From: Trichobilharzia szidati
Lineage: Eukaryota; Platyhelminthes; Trematoda; Strigeidida; Schistosomatidae
DNA length: 64,000 nt
Direction of reading: 5' to 3'
NCBI GenBank assembly: GCA_944472155.2
Contig: OX235279.1
Span: 176,183,868 to 176,247,867 of the forward strand
Shown here: positions 10,888 through 21,199 of the stretch, piece after piece
Layout: each line of letters starts with the position of its first letter
How positions within the stretch are numbered: position 1 is the stretch's first letter
Program-made: the position numbers and the translations under genes
The notes under the pieces: generated by a model
What the model was told of the DNA's origin: nothing
Seen by the model: only the letters and a program-made list of their open reading frames with translations
The model's database searches: none

Positions 10888-11115
10888 TTCTTTGCGTTTC
10901 CAGAGGAACATAGGGCTTCAAGCTATACGCTTGAAGTTTTGGTTGCAGTGATGTTTAATTTTACGAGATAGGGTGGCAAGTATCATGCCCAACCATCCCT
11001 CTTCATCGTTCTTATTATTGGCTTGACGAGGTAAAGGAGTGCGTCGACGGCCGAGGATCGAACTTCAGACCACCTGCATAGCTGGCGAGCATTCTACCGC
11101 TGTGCCACCGACCTA
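10888..11115 (-). mobile_element. SINE A copy
   Basis: Minus strand: tail (TTTCCAGAGGAACATAGGGC), body, then a tRNA-like head with box B GAGGATCGAACTTC (one or two changes) and box A complement CCGCTGTGCCACCG at about 11096-11109. Nearly full length. Confidence 0.75.
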
Positions 11116-11119
11116 CGGT

Positions 11120-11500
11120 TTATGATGTTACCATTCATTTATTCTACACCTTCTACACACTGTTTAGTTGAACAGTCTACTATCCGTGTTCATTAGTGTG
11201 TGTATCTCGGTCAACTTACACTTGTTATCGACAAGAAATTGGAAACAAGTCACTATTCAAATTAATAGTGAATATGTCTCTTTCTCTCTCGCGAAAAATA
11301 CTTCATGAAAAACACGCTAGATAGCTAGTTTCTCTAGAATATTTATGTAGCCAGTTGGGTTCCACCGTCTTAGTAAAATAAAGCCTCTACAACGAAGGAA
11401 TGACTGCATTTGCATTGTAAAATTGTGTCATTCTACTTCATCATCAGCTGCAAACTACCTGAAATTCCAATGGTTATCTGAAAACGCAACTCTGATACAC
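11120..11500. other. Unassigned stretch upstream of a PLE terminus
   Basis: Nothing coding was recognised. The 11400-11500 part may belong to the PLE 3' untranslated region that leads into the core at 11605. Confidence 0.35.
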
Positions 11501-11700
11501 TTATTCAACTGCCTTTATTCCTTGACTAATACTATTGACCACTATGTTTGTTAGAACTCACCACTTTTGTCAATACCCTCTTTCATGGAAGAGGAGTTGT
11601 ATATAAATGCGACTGTACAGCTAGAGAGAAGGATGCGTTCGCCGAAAAGAGTCTCTTCTCTGGACTACGTGTTTTGCTTTTATTAAGGATGTAGAATGGA
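11500..11700 (+). mobile_element. PLE terminal repeat (pLTR)
   Basis: TATATAAATGCGACTGTACAGC (about 11598-11619) followed by GGATGCGTTCGCCGAAAAGAG, TCTCTTCTCTGGAC. Same core as 20945-21010 and 27255-27320. No coding region attaches directly; the next PLE ORF lies on the other strand. Confidence 0.65.
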
Positions 11701-11739
11701 CAAACGGTGAGTAGACCGCTGATCGGTATCGTACGGTAG

Positions 11740-13345
11740 ACAATAAAATAGAATATTCCCATAATTTATTCAGAACAAAATATTTAGAGCGAACAATTGT
11801 GGTTTCAATAAATTCTTCTTCAGGCTCTACAATTATAAATCCATTAATTTAAGCATACAATAGCCAGTAATTAAAGGCAAATTAGAATCATATCAGAAAG
11901 TGTATTGTGGAACAAGTATAAGTAAGATGGATGGGATGAAACAATAGTCAGATAGTTTTATATAATATGCATGGTCAATGAGAACATGGGACAAAATCAG
12001 ATGAAGTAATTTAATTTAATGATATGTATGTATATACATAAATATAGTCAACAGAAATACAGGTTTCGAGAGTGAGTGTGATCACGGTGTGTGAGACAAT
12101 GTGAAAATAGACCAACGAATGGGGCGGACTAGACATAAGTTCAAGGTTGAAAATAACAACAATAAGAATGATTGTAAAATAATAACGATGATATGGTGTA
12201 AAATTACAAGCACTATTGGTGAATGATTGTCAAATAATAACAATGAATATAATGAAGTGGAATGAACAGGATTTTGTAAATATGATAACAAGTTAGAAAA
12301 GCATTACTTGAACCTAAGGTAATAGAATCATAAGAAAGGTCATGAAATCATAAAAGTCGAAAATGAACGATTGTCAGTGAAACAGAGGAATAGAAGAAGA
12401 AGAAAAGAAAATTGTGAAAGGAATTTATAGTGTTAATGGAGGATTTTTTTGCTTTATTGTAGGCCAAGGTAAACATAGTGGTTGAACATACTTCTCCTGT
12501 ATGCAAAGAGATGGTCTTCTGGTATTAATTGCGACCGCTTCAGCTACTGATATAAGACGCAATCGAGCTCCTCTAGATAAATTACTAGGAACGCGGTAAA
12601 TAAGTGAAAACGCCTGGTCAAGTTTTATCGGGTATCTAGTATCTACCAAGTGGGCTAAGACTGCACTATTTACGCATTTGTTTACCCCTTAACTCAACCA
12701 TACAGGTACATGTTCACGCACACGCATGGATAAAGCCGTCTGAGTACGGCCAATGTAACCAGCTCCACATGAGCAGTTCAATTCATAGATACAAATTGAT
12801 GAGGCCATCTTTGGTAATTTATCCTTGACTTGCTGTGTGAGTACAAAGATAAAGAAAACTTATAATTTGCATCCTTCAGACCACATGATGGAGAAATTTC
12901 GAAATTGTGAACGTCGATGTCAATGTAACAGGCTGTAAATGAGAAAGAATTCACTGATATACACAACTTATGCATTCTTTTGTATGCAAATATTCATCAG
13001 CTTGAAGAATATTGTATCGTACGAAACACAGAACCAATGTCGAGCATAGGATATAATCGTTAACATCCTGTCAAAACCAGTGAACGCAATATACATTCGC
13101 ACTATCTTTTTCTAGTTCTCTGTCGTATGCAAACAAACAAAACAAGCTTTTAGTAATTGTGTGCATCTGAGACTTTCCTTGTAATATGGAGAAAAAAATA
13201 TTTATATATATATATATATATATCAAGAAATAAACAAATAAATATATCTCACAAATACTGTGGCGAAAATGAAAATTAACAAACTAAGATGCAACCTGTG
13301 TACCCCGAAAGAGTATATATATATGTATACTCAGCTAAATAATGT
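11740..13345 (-). pseudogene. PLE GIY-YIG remnant within a composite segment
   Basis: Minus strand. The GIY-YIG domain (about 12840-12425) reads CSCGAGYIGRTQTALSMRVREH, then VDTRYPIKLDQAFSLIYRV and AVAINTRRPSLCIQEKYVQP, with one stop. Downstream (12420-11740) is the terminal region with a decayed core at 11755-11840. Upstream of the domain, 12840-13345 holds non-PLE sequence that also precedes the domain in the inverted copy at 31003-31905, so the fusion existed before the segment was copied. The RT part is absent. Confidence 0.7.
13196..13225. repeat. (TA)n microsatellite
   Basis: Run of alternating TA within the composite PLE segment; the matching position of the copy at 31138-31158 also carries a TA run. 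Confidence 0.85.
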
Positions 13346-13693
13346 GGATGGAGCTTGTCGGGAATGCTTTTCGTGACACCGACGCCAAGATTCTGACCCA
13401 TATGAAAGACTTGACTGAATTCACTGACATTTGTGCTGAAAAGAATCACAATCCCTTTCTTTGTGATGGTGAGGCGGAGTGCAGAATACTTCCAAACTGG
13501 TTTCAAGTTGGTGAAGGCAGGCGTATATTGCCTTCCCGATTCTGACTGGCTGGTTGGCTGGCTTTGACATCTTCATCCGTTCAGTGTATCTTTAATTGAA
13601 GCGATACTGCCTTGGCAAGTGAAGGAAGTAACCTCTTTCAGGTTTTTTCTGTTGATGGTGATTGGTGATGGCTGTTGTTGTTGTTGTTGTCAA
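13345..13693 (-). mobile_element. RTE-like LINE internal fragment
   Basis: Minus strand equivalent of the post-RT region: poly-Gln/Asn track (complement of the TGTTGTTGTTGT run at 13673-13690), AACCTGAAAGAGGTTACTTCC-type sequence, GKARN..INLKPVWK-type sequence and QSKI.VLFST. It matches 25260-25620 and 44760-45090. Ends abruptly at the LTR-like repeat. Confidence 0.65.
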
Positions 13694-14090
13694 TAGTGGT
13701 AATGTGACAGCAGAAGACAAGGGCCAGGCAACAGATCGTTTATGGGGAAAATCAAGAGATATCTATAGATTTTTATGTACATTATTGCCAAAGGAGAAGC
13801 AACCTCTCCTGATTGATTGTTTTCTTGCTGAAGATTATTCTGTACTGCTTGTGACCGTTTCTCAGAAAGTTAAGCCATATATCTGTGAATTCCATTTGCA
13901 CTCGTGAAGTCTTCTGTGACTGGTTGGTGAGTTCCTGAAGGTTAAGCTTTGTTATTGTTTTTTCTCATGACCACGATTCGGGATGTAAATATTGACATAA
14001 ATTGTTGTCTACAATTTTGGCCTGCAGTCAGCTCTCACCTCAGTAGTAGTCAAGTGTCTTCATCGCGTTCATCTTCCCTGTGTACACTGG
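13694..14090 (+). repeat. Dispersed LTR-like repeat
   Basis: TGTGACAGCAGAAGACAAGG, GCCAGGCAACAGATCGTTTA and, further on, GACATAAATTGTTGTCTACA plus CAGCTCTCACCTC match the repeat at 45695-46260. It starts TGTRACA and lies inside LINE sequence, which fits a solo LTR, but no terminal CA or target duplication could be fixed. The 81-codon open frame across its start has no recognised motif. Confidence 0.45.
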
Positions 14091-14174
14091 AAAAGTGTCT
14101 ATTTGCTGAAGGCATATTCATCAGACATGCAACATGCAGTAAGCTTTTGTTCTGTGATTTTGCAGAGAACCGTA

Positions 14175-15025
14175 CTACCAACCGATAGCTGCTACCTTGA
14201 CGTGGTGGTCGGTCAAGTACAGAGGGCTAGTTACGCATATGCCAGTTTACGCTGTCTCTGGCGTAGACGTGATATCCGGCTTGCTGTCAATCAAAGGACG
14301 TGTATACTACTCAGCAGTCCGCTCTGTCCTCCTTTATGGCAGGATGTGAGACCTGGCCATTGAGAGTGGAAGACATGAAAAGATTAGCTGTCTTTGATCA
14401 AAGATGTCTGCGTTCTATCTCCCGTGTAAAGTGGTATAATAAGGTAAGAAATACTGAGGTTAGGCGTTGAGTGCTAGGTAAAGAGGCAAAATCAATCGAC
14501 ATGACTGTGAAATTACATCGACTGAGATGGTTAGGACATGTGTTACGTATGCCTAGTCATCGCCTTCCTCGACTACGGGCAATCTTAGCTGACATAGGGT
14601 CAGGGTGGAAAAGAGCTAGCGGCAGTCAAACCAAAACATGGCTTCACCAGTCAATGAAATCTACAACAGTTACTTTAAGCCAGCCAGCCACGTAGGAAGG
14701 TGTAGACTTCCTGATTGGTTGGGTTCCTCGGGATGGTAAAAACCAGTGGCTGTAAACAACCGGTGATCTAGCTGAAAATGGTTCTCAACTCATAGTACAG
14801 ATGCATCCACTCTTTGTGACTTATGATTTCCAATTAAACTGTTTTGTTCTTCGTTATTACTATTCCTTTGTCTCACACCTCTGTTTACTGTCTCTATTAT
14901 GCATTGCTTCTACTTTCTTCTCTTGCTTTGTGTGTTACATGGAGTGTGGCGACTTGAACTGCCACACATGTGTGCAAAGTTCTATGTCGAATACAGATAG
15001 ACAGACAGACAGACAGAGAACTGTG
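14175..15025 (+). pseudogene. Second non-LTR LINE family (LINE-1 here), C-terminal part and 3' end
   Basis: Contains YASLRCLWRRRDIRLAVNQR (about 14240-14300), CLRSISRVKWYN, KLHRLRWLGHVLRMPSHRLP (about 14510-14570) and SGWKRASGSQTKTWLHQS, with stops between them. The 3' UTR ends in a (AGAC)n run at 14997-15018. The RLRWLGHVLRM block is a common C-terminal signature of RTE/CR1-type retrotransposons. Four more copies of this 3' end occur at 34.4, 35.4, 39.4 and 42.2 kb, all on the plus strand. Confidence 0.75.
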
Positions 15026-15127
15026 CAACAACTTAAACAGAATTAGAATAACTAATAATGGTTAAATTAAACAAAATGTGAACTATCTCATTACGACAAC
15101 GAGGACGACGTCATAACACAGAGAGGA

Positions 15128-15246
15128 ATCGGTTACAGGATTTCATCATGAGCTGACACTGGTTAGAGAACCAATGGAAAACCTTGGAGTACTGGACAGC
15201 TGTTTCGTCCTAGTTTGGGACCCTTTGGCAGTACGCACCCACAGGC
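15128..15246 (-). mobile_element. SINE B, ribozyme-to-tail part only
   Basis: Minus strand copy of the SINE B tail (GAGCTGACACTGGTTAGAGA on the plus strand) plus the ribozyme; it ends a few bases beyond the ribozyme's 5' strand, with no tRNA-like head. Confidence 0.75.
15189..15234 (-). ncRNA. Hammerhead ribozyme in SINE B, box 1 mutated
   Basis: Minus strand: GTACTG/CAGTAC stem I, stem II GTCC/GGAC, GAAA, self-complementary ACAGCTGT stem III and cleavage C are all intact, but box 1 reads CCAAAGG instead of CTGAAGA, so it should be inactive. Confidence 0.65.
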
Positions 15247-15485
15247 ACGAATCATAATGATAAAATAATGAGGAGAATTATGATCAAGATGAATTAGGTA
15301 TTCTGATATATGTTTTTGAACACAGAAATCAGATTTGCAATGGTGAACTAACATAGATTCTAGATCTCTTCAGACAGAGAAATCTTATTTCTGCCTAATA
15401 ACTTGATCTTACCGAGTAAATAATACTGAAGTAGAATTTCACTGAATCTGAGTAATCATCGTTAACCAAGAGTTTGGAGATTTAC

Positions 15486-15620
15486 CTTTTGAACAATATT
15501 CGCTTCCACATCAGCAGGTAAGAAGGATAATAATCGAAGATGTATTACGACAGAAAGTTTGTATGGAACTTGTAACAAGTTGAGCCTTATCAGGTGACCA
15601 ATGGATACGAATAGATGTGG
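15486..15620 (-). other. Candidate host exon (135 bp, open, splice-like borders)
   Basis: On the minus strand an acceptor-like TATATTTTCAG precedes 15620 and a donor-like AAG|GTAAAT follows 15486. The 135 nt between are exactly 45 codons and open in the first frame (it starts PHLFVSIGHLIRLN and ends DVEANIVQK). The segment is not repeated elsewhere in the window. No domain is recognised. It lies next to a PLE terminus, so chance remains likely. Confidence 0.25.
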
Positions 15621-15699
15621 CTGAAAATATACTATTTTCAGAAATACATCCTTGAAATATTTTTTACTGAATTGGACAACCTGGAGTTGGCTAAGGTAT

Positions 15700-15960
15700 A
15701 GTGAGTTCTTCAGTGGTATATGTGAACTGATTTTAGGCATTTCGCCATATATATATTTCACGGAATATGCGCAGTGGATCATAGGAAATATCAAACAGAC
15801 GGTTGCAGCGAAGGAAATTTTCTTTTCGACGAAGTCATCAACTAGGCTGTACATTCGTGTATTTATATATTACATGTGTAAGAAAGTTCCAGAATTATTT
15901 CCGGTCAAAGGTCAAATTAATAAAATTCCAATGCGTAACCAGCAGGAAGATCGGGTAGAA
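15700..15960 (-). mobile_element. PLE terminal repeat (pLTR)
   Basis: Minus strand core GTACAGCCTAGTTGATGACT, TCGTCGAAAAGAAAATTTCC, TTCGCTGCAACC (about 15800-15855), the same as 32903-32955. Upstream sequence (15870-15960) matches the end of the PLE 3' region. Confidence 0.65.
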
Positions 15961-15999
15961 AAGACAAAATAGGATTATAATTACTGCAAAACTCGTCAG

Positions 16000-17490
16000 T
16001 TTGTATAATTATGGATTAATGATGTAGTACTAACGAAATGGGTACGTGGTTCTGACGTATAAAAACAGTAACCAAATCTAATAATGCAGATAGGAATTTC
16101 AAAAAGTAAATATAACAAATAAACAGGAAGGTTGGACAAGAAAAGTAGTAGGATAATCATTATTGGTGGGACTGACTTTTCATGATGGCCACAGTAGGGA
16201 CAACAGTTGGACGTATTTCTTTTGGACACATAGAGTAGTAGGCTTGAGTTTTTGGATCTACAGTGCCTCACCTCTTCCTAGATGTCTTGATTTCACTCCC
16301 TTTGGTGTGTTGAATCGGGTCTTGTATGTGGCTTTGAAGGACTTTTGAAATGAGGCTGAATGTCCAGAATTTACCAGATATTCGCTTATCAAACTGTATA
16401 CCCCTTTATATTCTCCGTTTGCTAACCATGCTGGATAGTGTTCCCGCGCGCGTTTAACAAGCGGAAGCATGATATGGCCAATATGCTCGGCTCCACACGA
16501 GCAAGTGAACTTGTATATGCATGTTGAAGTGGCCCAATGCGACAGCTTGTCTTTCACGTACTGAGTGAGTAGTTTCTTGCAGGAGAACGGAACATATGGA
16601 TTGCCGTACCTTCTACGGTTTTAACAGTTTTGCCTCATACCCCTTTGTCAAGATTTCCGTGCAGTTGGCTTGTGGGTTAACTTGGTGTCCAAAGCAAATC
16701 AGGTATCCCACAAAAGAGCTGGAGGAGATATTTTCACTGCTTTGTAAAACCATGACAGTATATGTTCCATGATACGTTTGGACAGCGAACACTGAGTACA
16801 GCGGACATACCTAGCTCCATAGTAGAAGGGGAATTGATGATGCGTGCATACTGATGAAGCCAGTAGTAACAACTTATCCTTCATGGGCATACGAGTAACT
16901 GGTTTTGTAGAGAAAGTATGTTAGATTTTAGCTGAGAAGGTTTTCTTCAATCAAAGCGACAAGTGATTTCTAATTATTTCTTGAAACAAACTTTCATCTG
17001 ATTGTAGATTCAGACAGAGCATTTTGAAGGTAGAAAATTTCTGTGGTTTTAGAAGTGTAAGCTTCATGAATTTTGTGATGAGGCGTTCACGGTAGCCGTC
17101 TTCAGCGAGAATCTATTTTAGAGTGTTCAGTTCCTATTCCACGATGGCATCGCCACAAATGTTGAGGATTCTGTGGTTCACTGGACGCATCAGCCATAGG
17201 CAGGCATCCAGCTGTGGAAATTTGTCAGTTGTCCGTTCCGCGTTGGCTTTCTGAGGAGAGATCTTTTTAATGTCCCACTGTCACACCTTGTGAGTGATGT
17301 CTTTGGAATCGAACTCCTTCTCTAACGTGAAATTGAATGCGGGGTGGCAACAGTTAAAAAAACAACTACTGATAATTAACTGGGTTCTCTTCATTGAGAG
17401 AAATAATAAAATTATCATCCATGTATCTGTCGTAAAACCCATAGGTGTCATTAAACCTATAATAGACTCAATTTATCTTTATAAGTAAAA
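16000..17490 (-). pseudogene. PLE with RT catalytic motif and two GIY-YIG remnants
   Basis: Minus strand. RT palm motif FYDRYMDDNFIISLNEE at about 17440-17385, then a FPQLDACLWLMRPVNHRI-like block, LNTLK and a region down to KPVTRMPMKDKL (about 16900), followed by a damaged GIY-YIG (ARYVRCTQCSLSKRIMEH, about 16815-16750). A second GIY-YIG follows at 16557-16180: CSCGAEHIGHIMLPLVKRAREH, ATYKTRFNTPKGVK. The tandem domains suggest one copy inserted into or was joined to another. Multiple stops. Confidence 0.75.
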
Positions 17491-17494
17491 ACAC

Positions 17495-18262
17495 AGTTTT
17501 TTCGTTCAGCGAAGAAATTTCTTTTCAATGACTTCATTTTCAAGCTGTACAGTCGTATTTATATTACAGAAAATGTTATTAAGTGGCACTAAATAATTGC
17601 TCAGTCAATATATACATATATATATGTGATAAGAATAACGATAATTAAAATGTTATAAGGGGTAGAGTTGAAGTGGATAAATTACAAAATTATTAAAGAT
17701 TGTTCTATAAGTGAATTGAAATCAAAAATGTTTTAAAAATGTCAAGTGTTGTCTAAAAATTTTAAAAAATTAGGAGTACGATTACGATAAGAATGAAGAT
17801 GTGAATTGAAGTGGAAAGAATTCAAGTGGTAAAATAAAATAAAGTAGAAACTAGAAAGAACATTACTATGACCAAGGTAAAGAAAGGGGTTTGACAAAAC
17901 GTATCTGAACACATAATTTAGGTTTCTGTTCATGTATAGCTAAAGCTTCGGCTATGCATAAGTGAAGAAAACGTAAACTTTTGGATCGATTCGATTTTGC
18001 CATGTAGATAACTTTGAAAGATGAATCACGTGGGGCTTAACGACCTGACTCTAACAGGTGATCACAGATAGACGACTTCGCAGTTCTACGTTCGCCTTTC
18101 ATTAACCAGACTGGATAGTGTTCAGCTACACTTTTTCGGAGATTACGCTTACAACGTCCAATATAAACAGCTCCAAAAGAGCAGGTAAAAGAGTAAATAC
18201 ACATGGATGTGGACAAAAGTGGTAATCTATCCTTGACGCATTGTCTAATCATATTTCGGCTG
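17495..18262 (-). pseudogene. PLE GIY-YIG domain with complete 3' terminal region
   Basis: Minus strand. GIY-YIG: CIYSFTCSFGAVYIGRCKRN, then REH-like AEHYPVWLMKGERR (18200-18080), KSSICDHLLESGR, then LMHS..SYTRTET near 17930. Downstream to 17495 runs the 3' region with the core TACAGCTTGAAAATGAAGTC, ATTGAAAAGAAATTTCTTCG, CTGAAC (about 17565-17510). The same terminal sequence forms the palindrome at 23.8-24.3 kb. A frameshift follows the HLLESGR block. Confidence 0.75.
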
Positions 18263-18264
18263 GT

Positions 18265-18640
18265 AAAAACTAGTTGTAAGTCAGCTTAACAAATGCTAGG
18301 TAACTTTTGCTAATACGAATTTTCTTTTTTCCCTAATTACGTTATTCGTCGCCTATCCCACTAATACGTTTATTCACCTTATGACACTGATATTAACTTG
18401 AATCTTTTTCAATTTTAGCTGATTTCTACTCATTCCTGTCAATTCTATTACTTCACACAATTTATTATCAAGCTTTATGTACAAACATATATATATATAT
18501 ATATAGTGAACTGCGAAAAAATATTCTCCCTCGTTTTGTTCATCCCCTTCTTTCTAAACATCCAATTGTGACATTTCATTTTTATCCCTTAATTATGTGA
18601 TTCATTTCAGTATATCCTAAAATTGATTTTTATCGTCAGA
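18265..18640. other. Unassigned pyrimidine-rich stretch
   Basis: TTTTTTCCCTAATTAC.. and a (TA)n at 18486-18505. The composition resembles PLE 3' untranslated regions (compare 20530-20940), but no core was found. Confidence 0.35.
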
Positions 18641-18643
18641 TTG

Positions 18644-18897
18644 TGCGTCGGCGGCACAGCAGTAAAATGCTCGTCAACCACGTATGTGGTTTGGAGTTCG
18701 ATCCCTGGCCGACTTACCCCCACACCTCACTAAGCCAGTAATAAGACTGGTAAAGAGGGAAGGTTGGGCATGAGGCTGGCTAGTAACCCCATCCCGTAAA
18801 AATGAATACCACTGCTAACGAAACTTTAAGCCTCTAGCTTGAAGAATCTAATTGGTGGAAGTCCTATTTTCCACTGGGAACATAAAGGAATAAAATT
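18644..18897 (+). mobile_element. SINE A copy
   Basis: Head with box A CGGCACAGCAG and box B GAGTTCGATCCC, body CTCACTAAGCCAGTAATAAG, GGTTGGGCATGAGGCTGGC, and tail CCTATTTTCCACTGGGAACA then A-rich. Nearly full length, with small insertions. Confidence 0.8.
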
Positions 18898-18899
18898 AG

Positions 18900-19370
18900 C
18901 TGTTAGTTAAGTGTATGTCTCCTCAACTGGCGTCAAAATTTCAATGCCACTTCTGTTTGCACCGTCTTAACTGTGCACAGTTTTTGCAACAAAAAAGAGG
19001 AAAAACCGGAAAAAAACTTCTGTAGTCAGCGTAGATTAGAATTATTGATTTCTTAAATAATATACCCTATGTGGTGGAAATGAACAGTCAGCTAAATTGA
19101 AAGTCCATCGCCACCTATTTGTGTGTGTTTTTGTCCACTCTGCATAGATCCTTGAGAGAAAATTGTTCAACTCAGAGTTGGAGTGAAAGACTTCGACAAT
19201 GGCATAAGCTGCCGTCAAAAAAGAATGACGTGCAAAAATTGATCACTTAGTGATAACCAGTGCAAAAGTTGAGTCACTGTGATTGATGAAAACCTCTTTG
19301 AAACAGTTTTATATCTGAGCTAACTGTGTTGTTCCCCACTAGTGTAGTTTTTAACCACGCCTAATTTAAT
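18900..19370. other. Unassigned stretch
   Basis: No coding or repeat signature was recognised. Confidence 0.35.
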
Positions 19371-19374
19371 ACCT

Positions 19375-19625
19375 CTCTAGGTTTTCTTGCTGGTCCCATG
19401 CCCGTAAAAGGTAAAGGAGACCTCAGATGTGAGTCGGTGACACAGTGGTTAGGACTCTCGCCGACCATGCACATGGTCCGGGGTTCGATCCCCTGCCGGC
19501 GCACACCCGATATCTATGGTATGCCTGAATTTGGGCAACCGATATCCATGCTGAAAATTCCATACTTGTACTGAAAATACGGTGTGGAATCAAGCTGTAA
19601 ATAAAAAAAATAAAAAAAAATAAAA
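19375..19625 (+). mobile_element. SINE A2 (tRNA head with a different body) behind a SINE A fragment
   Basis: After a headless SINE A piece (19375-19425), a tRNA-like head with TGACACAGTGG and GGTTCGATCCC (19433-19500) joins a different body: CCCGATATCTATGGTATGCC.., GTGTGGAATCAAGCTGTAAA, then a long A-rich tail. Two more copies of this head/body pair lie at 51229 (minus) and 55729 (plus), so it is a separate subfamily. Confidence 0.75.
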
Positions 19626-19639
19626 TTATTATACCAAAA

Positions 19640-20010
19640 ACAAGGTCTCTATGAGGGAAGAGATAAACCCAGGTGATGAAACCAATAAAAGACGCTCAAG
19701 GGAACCTGATTACCAAGGAGGACAAACAAATAAAACAGTGGGCTGATCGATTCAAAGACTCTTGGATCGACCATCACCTGCACCTCGGCCGAAAATGCTG
19801 CCAGCACCAACAGCAAGCACAGAACTGCCTTCCAGTAGGCATCAATCCTCCAACGAAAGCAGAAATCTCGAATACAATCAAGTTTCTGATAACCAGCTGC
19901 TACTGCAGCAAGACCGCAAGGACTTCCTGCCGAAACAGTTAAAACGCATCCAGAGACTACAACAGATATGCTGAAGCCACTGTTGCAAAAAATTTAGAAG
20001 GAAGAAAAAG
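19640..20010 (+). pseudogene. RTE-like LINE, linker between endonuclease and RT
   Basis: Reads KPIKDAQGNLITKEDKQIKQ, W..RFKDSW and, after frameshifts, PPTKAEISNTIKFL and DTTTDMLKPLLQKIW-like sequence, the conserved region that precedes the RT in RTE-type LINEs. It supplies a part missing from the other copies. Confidence 0.7.
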
Positions 20011-20149
20011 TGCAACTAATTAGAAGAAAGGCTAGCTTTTCAACATAACGACGAAAGGAGACTTACGCATATTATACTACTAATTATGAAGTTCCAACTG
20101 AGGGAATAAATAAATCCACTTACTTTTTGTAATGGATAGTTTAGTTCTA

Positions 20150-21060
20150 CGCTTTCTAGTGAGATGAACTGTAGAGAAACTCATCAATGGGTATCTATCA
20201 ATTCACCTGCTCGTGTGGAGGCAAGTATGTCGGCCAAACCCAGAGTTCGCTTTCCAAGCGTATCATCGAACACTTACCAGGATGGTTTAACAAAGGAGGA
20301 AAATGATGCCACTGCAGCTATATCTTAGAACATCTGATAGATTCCGGACACCAAGCTACACCGCAAACAAACTTCTAATTCGTACACAGAATACGAAGCA
20401 GTCTTCCTGAAAGTGTACGAGTCAAACTTCTTCAAACTGCAGAAGGAATAGCAATTCACTTGCTAAGTCCTGAACTGTGTATACCGAACAAGTTCGTCCA
20501 ATCACCACACTTGCAACTGACGTAATATGTCTTAATACCTGACAGGCAAATTCTATTTCTTTCTGTCTGTTCATTTGTATTATTTTATCTTTTCAATTGT
20601 GATATTTTACATTTTCAACTTTCTTGTCCTCTACCCCCACCCGATTTAATTTCTACACCTCAATACCACTGTTACTGACTTGACCAACGCTAAATTTCTA
20701 GTCATTTATGTTACGTCATCCAATTTATTTGCTCAACTTTAGTTCTGATTTAAATGGCATTATTCTCTACCCCACCTGTAAATAGTCTCTACCTGTAATT
20801 ACTTCTGTTAATATCCTGACCTAAGTTGAAACATTTTAGTCAGTTGCATTACGTCATCTAACCTAATAACTCAATCTTAATTTAGCTGATGTCTGATTAA
20901 CCTAAACTTGACAAACCTCATGTACACACACACACACAAAATAATTGTATATAAATGCGATTGTACAGCTATGTGAATGAATTCGCCGAAAAGAGTCTCT
21001 TCGCTGAACGTCTTCTCTTTTTCATAATCTGAAATAGCAGGTGTGTGGATACTCGCAAGT
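20150..21060 (+). pseudogene. PLE GIY-YIG domain with 3' terminal region
   Basis: GIYQFTCSCGGKYVGQTQSS (about 20187-20250) then LSKRIIEHLPGWFNKGGK, HLIDSGHQ, VRVKLLQTAEGIAIHLLSPE and CIPNKFVQS to a stop at about 20523. This is a nearly complete GIY-YIG domain with an in-frame stop after GGK. A 400-bp pyrimidine-rich 3' region leads to the terminal core TATAAATGCGATTGTACAGC, TGAATTCGCCGAAAAGAG, TCTCTTCGCTGAAC at 20950-21010. The RT part is missing. Confidence 0.8.
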
Positions 21061-21199
21061 CAATATTCACTTCCACAAAATTTGTCAAGAACATCAGGAT
21101 GAATAAAGTGCTGTCATTATCTGCATTATTTAGTGAGTTGTCTGATACACAAAGAGTAGGAAAAGGAGATGTTATCTGTGATGGACAAGATAAAGCGTT

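Noticed and set aside
15462..15854. A 130-codon gene on the minus strand
   Set aside because: Its first part is antisense to nothing coding; it is the PLE terminal core itself. Only the 15486-15620 part was kept, as a weak exon candidate.
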